DNA of 32,525 bases from Myxococcales bacterium (GTDB lineage Bacteria; Myxococcota_A; UBA9042; JABWCM01), in assembly GCA_013360285.1 (NCBI GenBank), contig JABWCM010000032.1, positions 1 to 32,525 on the forward strand, in the 5' to 3' direction. Within the stretch, counting starts at the first letter, position 1. Every line of letters begins with the position of its first letter. Of this stretch, positions 25,216-32,525 are shown piece by piece. The notes under the pieces were generated by a model. That model was not told where the DNA came from. It made no database searches and was given only the letters and a program-made list of their open reading frames with translations. Both the position numbers and the translations under genes were made by a program.

Positions 25216-26067
25216 TTACACAACATCGCCGCGGCGAATCCGCATCCAACCGGCGGTCCACGCCAATGCTCCGGCGGCTATCGGCCAGGCTACACCAATG
25301 ATAAACAGCGGTGACGGGCCGATCTTATGCGTTAGATAAAAGCCAACCGGTCCCAAAATAGATAGTTCCGGGTCCTGCGCCGACAACAGCGCCATGCGGG
25401 CGGCTTGTACGGGGTTGATGACCGCCAGCGCAAAGACGGCCTGGGGCTGAAGGCGCCACTGCAACATTGCGCCGATGAGGCCAAAATCGACCAACACGAC
25501 TGCGATGAGCCAAGCAAAAATGGCGGTGGTTGCGGAACGGGTAGGGGTTGCCAGAAAACTCGACAGCGCAACCCCCAGCCCTACAAACGACGCGTTGAGT
25601 GCGGCTCCCACCGCGATGGCGCGTCCCAACACGAGCCAGGATATCGACGAAGCGAACCAGAGGGTAGACACCACTCCCAGCAATGCCAAGATGATCACAT
25701 AAGGAGCAGTCAAAACAACATACCGCGAGAGTGCGACCGCCAGGATGTAGTCCGTTCGCCGAATCGGTTGGCTTAGCCACAACTCCAGCGCGCCCTCTTC
25801 CCGCGCCCGATTGATGACCTGGGCGGTTGCCGACAACGCCAAAAGAGGGAGGATCAACAGCAGGAGATGGGTGGTTCCCAACAATACGCGGCTTGTGCCG
25901 GTAAATCCCAACAGAGCCGACTCCCGCATGCCTACCAACACGAACACACAGCCAAGTCCAGCATATAATAGTGCGCACAATAGCGCCCACCGCGACCGTA
26001 GAGCTTCGGCAAAATCAAGGCGGAATGCCGCGGAAAAGCCGGATAATTTACGAATGGACTCTTTCAT
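25216..26067 (-). CDS. nosY: NosY-type ABC transporter permease
   Basis: A 283-residue membrane protein of the ABC-2 permease type with about six hydrophobic helices. It has the conserved cytoplasmic block REEGALELWLSQPIRRTDYILA after the second helix, which is characteristic of NosY. Together with the ATPase NosF and periplasmic NosD it forms the NosDFY complex, which supplies copper or sulfide and works with NosL in maturing the CuZ site of NosZ. The start at ATG 26067 overlaps the nosL stop (ATGA, 26064-26067), and GAGG lies just upstream inside nosL. The predicted length fits the family. Confidence 0.9.
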   Translation of the reverse strand: MKESIRKLSGFSAAFRLDFAEALRSRWALLCALLYAGLGCVFVLVGMRESALLGFTGTSRVLLGTTHLLLLILPLLALSATAQVINRAREEGALELWLSQPIRRTDYILAVALSRYVVLTAPYVIILALLGVVSTLWFASSISWLVLGRAIAVGAALNASFVGLGVALSSFLATPTRSATTAIFAWLIAVVLVDFGLIGAMLQWRLQPQAVFALAVINPVQAARMALLSAQDPELSILGPVGFYLTHKIGPSPLFIIGVAWPIAAGALAWTAGWMRIRRGDVV

Positions 26068-26525
26068 GGGGTCCTCTTTGTTTCGGATTTTTTGCCGAGC
26101 AGTGCCTGGGCTGCGGCAAACGACAATACTCCGGGTTCGGCCAAGTGGACTGCGGCTAGGCCGAATCCCATGGGTGACTCCGCTACTTTGGAAAAACCGA
26201 CCTCGGTTGGTTTTAACCACCGGTTTTCCGACAGATGGTGAAACCAGACCGCATTGATTGCCGGTGTCGATGATTCCCATTGGAAATAACACCCGGGATC
26301 ATCAAAGAACACCGTTTCTCCGTGCGGCAGGTGCGCTTGAACGGCGAATCCGTGTTCCGTGACGTGCATCTGGCAAAAAGCACACACCTCTTTTCCCCAA
26401 ACCGGTTCGACGGGTTCGTTGGCCGGGGTCTGGGCGTCGAACACCATGGTGTAAACCCAGAACGCGCCCGCCAACACGATGATGGCGACAAGGGTACCTA
26501 CGGTTATGGTCACGCGGTCACGCAT
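26064..26525 (-). CDS. nosL: NosL-type copper chaperone, membrane-anchored
   Basis: A 153-residue protein with an N-terminal helix (about residues 8-29) that lacks a lipobox, so it is a membrane-anchored rather than a lipidated NosL. The copper site is C48-A-F-C51-Q-M53, followed by the conserved DDPGCYFQW region. NosL carries Cu(I) to NosDFY for NosZ assembly. The ATG at 26525 overlaps the nosF stop by 8 bases, and its own stop overlaps nosY by 4, so nosF, nosL and nosY are translationally coupled. Placing nosL between nosF and nosY, rather than after nosY, is a variation on the usual DFYL order. Confidence 0.87.
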   Translation of the reverse strand: MRDRVTITVGTLVAIIVLAGAFWVYTMVFDAQTPANEPVEPVWGKEVCAFCQMHVTEHGFAVQAHLPHGETVFFDDPGCYFQWESSTPAINAVWFHHLSENRWLKPTEVGFSKVAESPMGFGLAAVHLAEPGVLSFAAAQALLGKKSETKRTP

Positions 26526-27429
26526 CGTACGGCTCCTGTTCGGTGGTGGCCCAGGGCGTTACCAGATTTTCGACATCGCGGACGACCAGATCGGCAAGGG
26601 TGCCGTTGAGTTGCCGGGTCAGGTCTCGTACCGTTTGGACTTTTTGGTGTTGCGGCAACACTTTTCTCCACCAGCCGTTGGCTCCTTCCACAAATCCGTG
26701 ATGGGTCAGTGGGTTGGGAAGGTTTGGGTTTGTTGAGGGAGAAGAAACCCGGATGTCCACAATCGTCAGTGCGGTTTGGCGAAGATATTGTTCGGTCGGT
26801 CCGGAAAAACTCAATACGCCGTCTCGAAGTGCCCACACGGATTGGGTAACCTGCCGGACTTCTTCGAGGCGGTGGGAACACAAAATGATGGTGGTGGTTT
26901 GGGGCAATTCGTCCAGCAGACCATAAAAACGTTGCCGCGCGTCGGTGTCGAGACTTGCAGTGGGCTCGTCTAGGACCAACAGTTCGGCCGGAGCGGCCAA
27001 TGCCGCTGCCACCAACAATTTTTGGCGCATTCCGCCGGACAGATCCCGCACGAGACGTCGGCCGACTCCCTCTAGGTCCAAATCCAGTCGTGTTGCAACG
27101 GCGGCGACCTGCCGGGGACTGATTCCGCGTACACCGGAGAGCACGCGTACACACTCACGCACGGGAACCGCCAGACGCGGCGCTACCTGCGGAACATAAA
27201 CCAGGCGTTGTGCAAGCTGGGGGTGGTCGGCGATGGGATCCAAATTGTCGATACGCAATTGACCGTCGACCGAAATCAACCCGAGGATCGCGCGCAACAA
27301 TGTTGATTTGCCGGAACCGTTGGGACCGATCAAAGCCAGCCTGGCGCCGGCTTGGGCGGAGGTGGTGATTCCGTTTAGTGCCGTCACCTTACCAAACCGT
27401 TTTTGTACGTTGTGAAGTTCGATTTTCAT
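26518..27429 (-). CDS. nosF: NosF-type ABC transporter ATPase
   Basis: A 303-residue ATPase. Walker A is GPNGSGKS (35-42), the ABC signature is LSGGMRQK near 130, Walker B is LLVLDEP (about 150-156), followed by the switch His in CSHRLEE. It drives the NosDFY complex on the cytoplasmic side of the inner membrane. The start at ATG 27429 overlaps the nosD stop (ATGA) and has GAGG shortly upstream. The same frame is open far upstream, but that portion is antisense-like sequence inside nosD. The C-terminal 80 residues beyond the nucleotide-binding domain are usual for NosF. Confidence 0.92.
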   Translation of the reverse strand: MKIELHNVQKRFGKVTALNGITTSAQAGARLALIGPNGSGKSTLLRAILGLISVDGQLRIDNLDPIADHPQLAQRLVYVPQVAPRLAVPVRECVRVLSGVRGISPRQVAAVATRLDLDLEGVGRRLVRDLSGGMRQKLLVAAALAAPAELLVLDEPTASLDTDARQRFYGLLDELPQTTTIILCSHRLEEVRQVTQSVWALRDGVLSFSGPTEQYLRQTALTIVDIRVSSPSTNPNLPNPLTHHGFVEGANGWWRKVLPQHQKVQTVRDLTRQLNGTLADLVVRDVENLVTPWATTEQEPYDA

Positions 27430-28901
27430 AACGATTCCTCGGCCTCCTTGGTCGCCGCAGCGTTGTCGACGTTTCCCATCTTCGGGTAGTCGTCCCGCAA
27501 CAAAATTTTGGGCGGAAACAGCGGGAGTGCGTGTTGTACGGTGTCTGTTGCGAACATGGCAGGGGTATTGCGGAAAAAAGCCAGAGATGGATGTTGCCCC
27601 AACAGATGACTGCTCAGGCGTGACTGTTCGTAGGCCACGTCGCCCAGTCCGTCGTTGTCCAGATCGTATCCAGCGTAATCGCTGTATTCGTTGGTGATCC
27701 ACCGGGCGCTCATTGCGTCTCCTCCCCCTTCTACCTCCACCATCGCCAAATTGTCGGTAAAAACGTTGTGCACAAAGGTATTTCGTTCGGTTCGACCGTG
27801 GAACGCTACGGCCACTCCGCCGAGACGGATCGAATTCGACACCAACCGGTTGTAGTCGTCGACGTTGAGAGGCGACGTGTCCAGATAGATGCCGATGGTG
27901 TTGCGCACCATGGTATTGCGCAAAATTGTCAGATTTCCGGACTCCTTTATCCCCAGAGCGATCCCCGACGCTCCAAAAGAACCGGCCAAGGTGTTTTCGC
28001 AAATGACGACGTTGCGGCTGTACATGACAAAAAGGCCAACAATGTTGGAAAGATAGCGATTGTTCTGAACAAGATTGTTGTGGCTGTACATAAAATGGGT
28101 GCCGTAACGGCCGCCGGTCACGAGGTTGTTTTGAATGATGTTGTGGGACGAATACCACACCACCACGTCCCGGCTGAAGTCGACCCGATTGTTGTCCACC
28201 ACCGTCGCGCGGGTTTCCCACAGCCTGATTCCGTCACCCCGGGTTCCAAACGGCGCATGGAGGTCGCCCGACACATGGTTTCCGAACACGGTACACCCCG
28301 ATGACTTTTCTACAAGAATTCCAAATGTGGCCCGCAACACCTTCAGTCCGGAGACCACATGTCCAAACCCTTCTACGCGGACTGCGGCGTCGGTTTGGTC
28401 AAACCGGTGCCCGCTGCCGTCGACCGTAAATCCGGCCAAAGTCACGTCGTGTCCTAACACAGATACCGTGGTACCCGTACCCGACGACACGATACGTGCT
28501 TTGTGAGTACCCCACAACGTGATCGGGCGGTTGATGACGACATGGCCGGGATAGTCGCCGTCCCCAAGGCACAACACCGCTCCGTCGTCGGCGGCGTCGA
28601 TTGCCGATTGAAGTGGTTGGCCCGGTGCAACGTTGTCGCAATGATGGGGGCGCATGGGAACGGTGTAATTCCAATCCGCTTCGACAACAACCGGGGCATG
28701 GGGGAGGTCGGTGCCGGAAACGTGTGGGTCGTCGGTAGCATCCGCCGATGACGAAAACAACAACGGGGCAACGGCAAAGAACCACATCGGGAGCGGGTTT
28801 CGGGTGGAAAAAAATTGCCGCCGGAAAAACCACGAACGCTGGATTTGCAGTACCGGGGTCTGCGTTGGGTTCCTTACGATGGATCGAATGATCGCGTTCA
28901 T
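27426..28901 (-). CDS. nosD: NosD, periplasmic copper-site maturation protein
   Basis: A 491-residue right-handed beta-helix protein of the CASH/NosD family. An N-terminal positively charged stretch precedes a hydrophobic signal (about 38-54), so the mature protein is periplasmic. The body is built from parabolic parallel beta-helix turns, visible as repeated N-x-I/V-x-x-N motifs such as NIIQNNLV, NNLVQNNRYL and VVICENTL. NosD binds the periplasmic face of the NosFY transporter and helps to load the CuZ site of NosZ. The ATG at 28901 has GGAG 7 bases upstream. The 5' gap to nosZ (238 bases) is filled largely by repeat B2, unlike the overlaps further down the operon. Confidence 0.92.
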   Translation of the reverse strand: MNAIIRSIVRNPTQTPVLQIQRSWFFRRQFFSTRNPLPMWFFAVAPLLFSSSADATDDPHVSGTDLPHAPVVVEADWNYTVPMRPHHCDNVAPGQPLQSAIDAADDGAVLCLGDGDYPGHVVINRPITLWGTHKARIVSSGTGTTVSVLGHDVTLAGFTVDGSGHRFDQTDAAVRVEGFGHVVSGLKVLRATFGILVEKSSGCTVFGNHVSGDLHAPFGTRGDGIRLWETRATVVDNNRVDFSRDVVVWYSSHNIIQNNLVTGGRYGTHFMYSHNNLVQNNRYLSNIVGLFVMYSRNVVICENTLAGSFGASGIALGIKESGNLTILRNTMVRNTIGIYLDTSPLNVDDYNRLVSNSIRLGGVAVAFHGRTERNTFVHNVFTDNLAMVEVEGGGDAMSARWITNEYSDYAGYDLDNDGLGDVAYEQSRLSSHLLGQHPSLAFFRNTPAMFATDTVQHALPLFPPKILLRDDYPKMGNVDNAAATKEAEESL

Positions 28902-28940
28902 GGGGTAACTCCAGGGAGGTCGGTTGAAGCCTGTGGGTGG

Positions 28941-29107
28941 TGAGGTGTGTGGTGTTTTTAGATGAAATGTTTGTCATGGTCGCCTTTGGCCGTCTCGCCC
29001 GTAAAAATCCCTGCGGCATATTCCCAATATTCCTCAGGATTTTTCCGGACGATCCGGCTCAAATTCGGCTTGCCAAAAAATTCCCCTAAAAAACACCACC
29101 CACCTAG
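28941..29107 (-). mobile_element. Complete MITE-like repeat, family B (copy B2), between nosZ and nosD
   Basis: A 167-base unit in the opposite orientation to B1. Terminal inverted repeats read AGGTGTGTGGTGTTTTTA at the left end (plus strand) and CTAGGTGGGTGGTGTTTTTT on the minus strand at the right end. It shares with B1 the central core around AATATTGGGAATATGCCGC and the block CGGGCGAGACGGCCAAAGGC. It occupies 28941-29107, between the nosZ stop (33 bases away) and the nosD start (39 bases away), inside what is otherwise a continuous operon. It encodes no protein. Confidence 0.75.
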
Positions 29108-29139
29108 TCGACCACCCACAGCAACGAGTACACGCAGAT

Positions 29140-31227
29140 TTACGGGTTCGGTGCCGGCTCCGGTGTGGGCGTCGGGGTTTCCGGTGCCGGAGTTGGAGTT
29201 TCCGGTGCCGGAGTCGGGGTTTCCGGTTGAGTTGGAACGGGAGTGGGCGGGGGTGCCGCTTCTTCCGCCGTGGGTTCAACCAGGAAATAACCGGCCATTT
29301 CAAGGTGCAACGCCGAACAGAACTCCGTGCAGTACATCGGAAATACACCGGCTTTGTCGGCAACAAACGTCACGTTGTTGTGTTCACCGGGTTCAAGACT
29401 CAATTGAATGTTGTGAGAACCGATCGTGAATCCGTGGGTTGCGTCATGTGCTTGTTCCACGTTCGTGATATGCAAATGAACGGTATCTCCTTGTTTTACT
29501 CGAATCGTGTCTGGCGTAAAGTGACTTCTTACGGCCGTGATGTTTACGTGAACACCATCGGCTTTTCGTTCGATGCCTTCTTTGCCGCCCTCTACTGCGA
29601 ATTTGTCCTTTTCGTCTTTGAGCGGGTTGGTTCCGACCGGCGTGTAAACCTGGAGTGCTTTGATTTTGTCGGCTTTGATCATCTGGGCATAGTGGGGTTC
29701 ACCCAACGGAATGGGCATGTCATATAACAACTCCATTTTTTCACCCATCAGGTCCACCAGTTGAAAATTCTGCGGAAGAAGAGGGCCGACGTCCGCGAAT
29801 CGGTCCAGCGCCCATTTGTTCATGATGACCAAATAGTTGCCGTCTGGACTGACGGTGTCGCCTTCGGCGGTCGCAATGTGTCCCACGTTGTAGTGGGCCG
29901 GAATCTTTTCGACCACTTGGAGGGTGTCCAATGACCATTTTGCCACTTTGGATTCAATGAACACCGACGTATACGCAAAACCTTTGCCGTCGAACTGGGT
30001 ATGAAGAGGTCCCAGTCCGATTTCACATTGACCCCGAATCGACTTTTCAAATGACAAAATCGGTACGCCATAAGGATCTTTGCCTTCAAAGGTTCCGGCT
30101 TCAATGAGCCCTTTCATTTTAGCAAAGCTGTACACCGTGGCGTGGGTGTCCAGTTTTCCGCCGACGACGATGTCTTCGCCGTTGGGTGCAACGTCGACGC
30201 CATGGGGGCTTTTGGGTTCGGGGACAAAATGTAACAGGCCTTCGCTGATCGAGACATCCAGTGGAATCACCGACATGCCGGCGATTTTTTTGGCTTTGCC
30301 GGCTTTGACGGCCGCTTCCGCTTTACGCCAATTCACGATGTGCATGTAGTCCATGTCGTTTTGTGAATAGCCGGATTCCATCGGTGGCCGACCTTCCATG
30401 TTGCCGCCGTAGCTGCGTTCGGTGTTGATCGAGTTGAAGAATGCCCACCCGTCACTGACCAATTTACCGGCGTCCGCAAGATCCTGGGTGTAGGGGGGAA
30501 ACTCCATGGCCCACGATTGGTCGGTGTCGATTCGGCCACGTTTGCGATCAAACTTCCAGAAAATGACCGCGCCACGATATTTCTCGTTGTATTGTTCAAT
30601 CGGAGCGAATTCACCACCCAGGGGGGCCGGGTACTGGGCGGTTTCGATCACATAGTCGGTATCGGGAGTGACAAAGGTTGCGCCATGGTCGGATTCGATG
30701 AGCGCGCTGGTGACGATCTGTTTCGTCGTGAAATCTTTCAGATCGATAACCGCGACTCGGGGGTTGGCTTTGTCGTTGATAAACAAATATTGACCGTCGT
30801 AGTCCCCTTTGGTTTCGCTGAGCGCCGGGTGGTGGGCATCCGCCCAGGTCATCGTGCGACCGTGACGCTGCGCACTGGCGAGGAGTTCATTGGTTTCGTC
30901 GCCATAACCGTAGCCCTGCCAAGGTTCCGGCGTGAACACGGCGACGTATTTCAGAATACGCATACTCGGGACGCCGATAACGATTAAGTTACCACCGTGC
31001 CCGCCCGATGCCATGATGAAATATTCGTCGTGGCGACCGGTGGGGGTAAAGGTTTTCAGCGCTGCCGACAAATCGGCTTCGGACAGATTTCTCGCGGACA
31101 GAAGCCCTTGTAACGAAACCGGGCCGCCGGAACTTCCGGCTTGGCCACCGGAGTCGCAGCCCGCCGAAAACGCCATCAGCAGGGCGACAACACAACTGAC
31201 GAACAAAGGAGATTTGTTGATTCTCAT
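29140..31227 (-). CDS. nosZ: Nitrous-oxide reductase, clade II type, with lipobox
   Basis: A 695-residue copper enzyme that reduces N2O to N2 in the periplasm. The N terminus is a short Sec signal ending FSAGC (Cys24), a lipobox, not a Tat signal, which places it in clade II and suggests a lipid anchor. The N-terminal beta-propeller carries all seven expected CuZ His: DAHHP (two), ESDHG, SPHGVDV, GPLHTQFD, YNVGHI and EPHYA. The cupredoxin domain has the CuA set C633-x3-C637-x3-H641-x2-M644 and an upstream His in DATHGF. Unusually, a Pro/Thr-rich tail of about 45 residues follows. The ATG at 31227 has GAGG 6 bases upstream. The cytochrome gene lies 25 bases upstream and is a likely electron donor. 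Confidence 0.96.
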   Translation of the reverse strand: MRINKSPLFVSCVVALLMAFSAGCDSGGQAGSSGGPVSLQGLLSARNLSEADLSAALKTFTPTGRHDEYFIMASGGHGGNLIVIGVPSMRILKYVAVFTPEPWQGYGYGDETNELLASAQRHGRTMTWADAHHPALSETKGDYDGQYLFINDKANPRVAVIDLKDFTTKQIVTSALIESDHGATFVTPDTDYVIETAQYPAPLGGEFAPIEQYNEKYRGAVIFWKFDRKRGRIDTDQSWAMEFPPYTQDLADAGKLVSDGWAFFNSINTERSYGGNMEGRPPMESGYSQNDMDYMHIVNWRKAEAAVKAGKAKKIAGMSVIPLDVSISEGLLHFVPEPKSPHGVDVAPNGEDIVVGGKLDTHATVYSFAKMKGLIEAGTFEGKDPYGVPILSFEKSIRGQCEIGLGPLHTQFDGKGFAYTSVFIESKVAKWSLDTLQVVEKIPAHYNVGHIATAEGDTVSPDGNYLVIMNKWALDRFADVGPLLPQNFQLVDLMGEKMELLYDMPIPLGEPHYAQMIKADKIKALQVYTPVGTNPLKDEKDKFAVEGGKEGIERKADGVHVNITAVRSHFTPDTIRVKQGDTVHLHITNVEQAHDATHGFTIGSHNIQLSLEPGEHNNVTFVADKAGVFPMYCTEFCSALHLEMAGYFLVEPTAEEAAPPPTPVPTQPETPTPAPETPTPAPETPTPTPEPAPNP
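29143..29240 (-). repeat. Short coding repeats for the Pro/Thr-rich NosZ tail
   Basis: Tandem 21-27-base units, recognisable by repeated TTTCCGGTGCCGGAG on the plus strand, encode repeated PETPTPA heptads at the C terminus of NosZ. The units are near-identical, so the length may vary between strains. Confidence 0.7.
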
Positions 31228-31252
31228 GATTCACCTCTGCGGTCAGACCGCA

Positions 31253-31690
31253 TCATTTGCCTGCGTTTCCAAGTCCCCGAATCAGCGCTCGCAGGCTTGC
31301 GACAACTTCGGTTTTTTCGTTGAGATCGGGGTTTGCCGGCATCGCTGCACTTTTGCCGACTGCGGCGCCGCCGTATTGGATGGCTTTTTCAATGTGGGCG
31401 TCGTCGACTGATTTTTGCCATTCGGGATCACGAAAGTCGCGAGGTTTGGGGGTCAGGCCTGCCGATGCTGGTCCATCGCCGGCGCCGCTGGGTCCGTGAC
31501 ACGGTGTGCAGCGGTTGGCGAAAATTTCGGCCGCCTCTTTTTTCGCCTGCTCAGGGCTCATGGCGCCCTTTGTTTGAGTTGTTCCACTTCCCGACGCTGC
31601 CGGTTGCCCACCTTTTCCACATCCGGTAGCTCCCAGCGCCACTACACAAAACCACAGCGCTCCCGCAGCCAGGCAATTTCTCGTTTTCAT
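31253..31690 (-). CDS. Lipidated monoheme c-type cytochrome of the nos operon
   Basis: A 145-residue protein. The signal peptide ends GATGC (Cys24), a lipobox, followed by a short Gly/Ser linker. The heme-binding motif is C61-T-P-C64-H65, and Met117 in SAAMPAN is the probable distal ligand of a class I cytochrome c. Helices between these fit the usual fold. It probably delivers electrons from the quinol pool or a cytochrome bc complex to CuA of NosZ, replacing NosR in that role; similar cytochromes (NosC1/NosC2) occur in clade II clusters. The start at ATG 31690 has AAGGAG 4 bases upstream; the frame stays open further upstream into ric, but that part is not needed. Confidence 0.9.
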   Translation of the reverse strand: MKTRNCLAAGALWFCVVALGATGCGKGGQPAASGSGTTQTKGAMSPEQAKKEAAEIFANRCTPCHGPSGAGDGPASAGLTPKPRDFRDPEWQKSVDDAHIEKAIQYGGAAVGKSAAMPANPDLNEKTEVVASLRALIRGLGNAGK

Positions 31691-31730
31691 GTCACTCCTT
31701 AGATACCGGGACCGCACAGGTCCGCTTTTG

Positions 31731-32414
31731 TCAGTTTGTTTCCCGCAACGCACGGGGAAACAACACGTTGTTTTCCAAGTGAATGTGTTCGCGGATTTCG
31801 CGATCGAAGACAGCCAGTTGGGTGCACAATTCCGTCAATAGTGGATCGGTGTCTTCCAAGGGCTGAAAATGTTTCGTCAACTTCTTCATACGCACCAGTG
31901 TTTGAACGGTGTCTCGATGTTCGCGTAACATGGCGGCAATGGGTGCTGCTGCCTGGGAACCTCGTCCCGAAGCGATCCATGGGAACAGAATTTGTTCTTC
32001 CTTGGCCATATGCCTTATCAGCTCGTCTGCAAAAACCCGCACCTCATGGAATAACTTCTCAACAACCGGCGAGGTGGTACCGTCGTTTTTGGTCGGTGGT
32101 ACACGACTCGTTAATCGAACCAGGTGGTGAAGCGCTGTACGTTCCGGTTCGTGGTAGTGGGTCACGAGGTGGTGCAGTACTTCCACAAGAGGTCGACTGT
32201 TCCAGTTGACAGGCGTGGTTTCGTGATTCGACTCTTCCTTTTCGATTTCGTCAAAGAGCGCATCGGGGCTGACATTGGCGAGCGCGCAGGCTTCGTTTAG
32301 CGGCAGCGAGCCATTACACGAATAGTCGATATTATGGCGGTAAAAAACCGCCAACGATGCCGGTCGCGTTGTTGCTACGTCGGCCACACACACGGCGAGA
32401 TGTGAACCACGCAT
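31731..32414 (-). CDS. ric: Ric/YtfE-type di-iron iron-sulfur cluster repair protein
   Basis: A 227-residue protein. The N-terminal ScdA/DUF542 segment has IDYSCNGSLPLNEAC (Cys33, Cys43), where a Ser replaces the first Cys of the usual CC pair. A four-helix hemerythrin-like domain follows, with the di-iron ligands spaced as in YtfE: His in HHLVTHYH (82-88), H135 and E139 in HMAKEEQILFP, H166 in LREHRDT, H210 and E214 in EHIHLENNVLFP. Ric repairs iron-sulfur clusters and non-heme iron centres damaged by NO. As the first gene of the nos run (40 bases before the cytochrome) it ties N2O reduction to nitrosative stress. ATG 32414 has AAAGGGG about 5 bases upstream. Repeat A2 begins 14 bases upstream of the start codon. 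Confidence 0.9.
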   Translation of the reverse strand: MRGSHLAVCVADVATTRPASLAVFYRHNIDYSCNGSLPLNEACALANVSPDALFDEIEKEESNHETTPVNWNSRPLVEVLHHLVTHYHEPERTALHHLVRLTSRVPPTKNDGTTSPVVEKLFHEVRVFADELIRHMAKEEQILFPWIASGRGSQAAAPIAAMLREHRDTVQTLVRMKKLTKHFQPLEDTDPLLTELCTQLAVFDREIREHIHLENNVLFPRALRETN

Positions 32415-32427
32415 AAAAGACCCCTTT

Positions 32428-32525
32428 GAGGGTCAGCGGAAATAGATGAGTGAACCCTGTTCGGCTAATTTAGGCTGCCTTGTCCAGTCCCGTCCTTGCG
32501 GAATATTCCCGATATTCCTCAGTCC
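32428..32525 (-). mobile_element. MITE-like repeat family A (copy A2), cut by the window end
   Basis: The last 98 bases are the reverse complement of 166-263 with two mismatches (96 of 98). The terminal repeat GAGGGTCAGC lies at 32428-32437, nearest ric; the other end is outside the window. The promoter of ric must lie in this element or beyond the window. On the minus strand the element's terminal GACCC and the bases just after it (GACCC-TCAAAG-GGGTC-TTTT) can form a small hairpin over the ric ribosome site. Confidence 0.8.

Noticed and set aside
27430-28221. Upstream extension of the nosF frame to 567 residues
   Set aside because: It lies wholly inside nosD in another frame. NosF begins at the ATG that overlaps the nosD stop, which gives the normal NosF N terminus.
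31691-31753. Upstream extension of the cytochrome gene to 166 residues
   Set aside because: The extra residues overlap the end of ric and precede a complete signal peptide; the ATG at 31690 has a strong AAGGAG site.
32415-32525. FNR/NNR-type operator upstream of ric
   Set aside because: I looked for a TTGAT-N4-ATCAA type site and found none in the visible 110 bases, which are nearly all repeat A2.

Overview
The window looks like 32.5 kb of chromosome from a moderately GC-rich deltaproteobacterium in the broad sense (Myxococcota, Bradymonadota or a relative), probably uncultured. The evidence is indirect: a Ser/Thr kinase with a C-terminal PEGA domain beside a TPR-PEGA protein, an AgmX/PglI-type C-terminal domain, many lipoproteins, and a clade II nitrous-oxide reductase locus. 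No rRNA, tRNA or CRISPR was seen. Both edges fall inside short palindromic repeats, and the two edge copies are inverted and almost identical over 98 bases, so this may be a whole draft contig broken at dispersed repeats.

Left part (1-8.5 kb): after a broken family B repeat and a complete family A repeat come single genes or small sets on both strands. They are a membrane-anchored transglutaminase-like protein, an exported amidohydrolase, a metallo-beta-lactamase-fold hydrolase, an RluA-type pseudouridine synthase, a lipoprotein with five Cys-rich repeats, an SPPY-type amino-methyltransferase, and a rhomboid protease overlapping an AgmX/PglI-type lipoprotein gene.

Middle (8.6-20.6 kb): a tight five-gene run on the plus strand encodes two large proteins I do not recognise (744 and 1114 residues, overlapping by 8 bases), a lipoprotein with two Asp-rich loops ending in DHAW, a transmembrane Ser/Thr kinase with PEGA domain, and a TPR-PEGA membrane protein. 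This is the best candidate for an undescribed system. It converges on clpB.

Accessory stretch (20.6-24.5 kb): a 580-base gap, a visibly AT-richer LysM-type exported protein followed 6 bases later by a TPR-like/TIR-domain protein, a complete family B repeat, ten tandem 21-base units each built on a near-palindrome, a small helical protein, and a gap with a nested inverted repeat.

Right part (24.5-32.4 kb): a minus-strand nitrous-oxide respiration locus in the order ric - c-type cytochrome - nosZ - [family B repeat] - nosD - nosF - nosL - nosY - unknown membrane protein. NosZ reduces N2O to N2. NosD, NosF, NosY and NosL build its copper site. The cytochrome probably feeds electrons. Ric repairs NO-damaged iron centres. 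No nosR and no nitrite or NO reductase gene is present, so within this window the cell looks like a scavenging N2O reducer rather than a full denitrifier.
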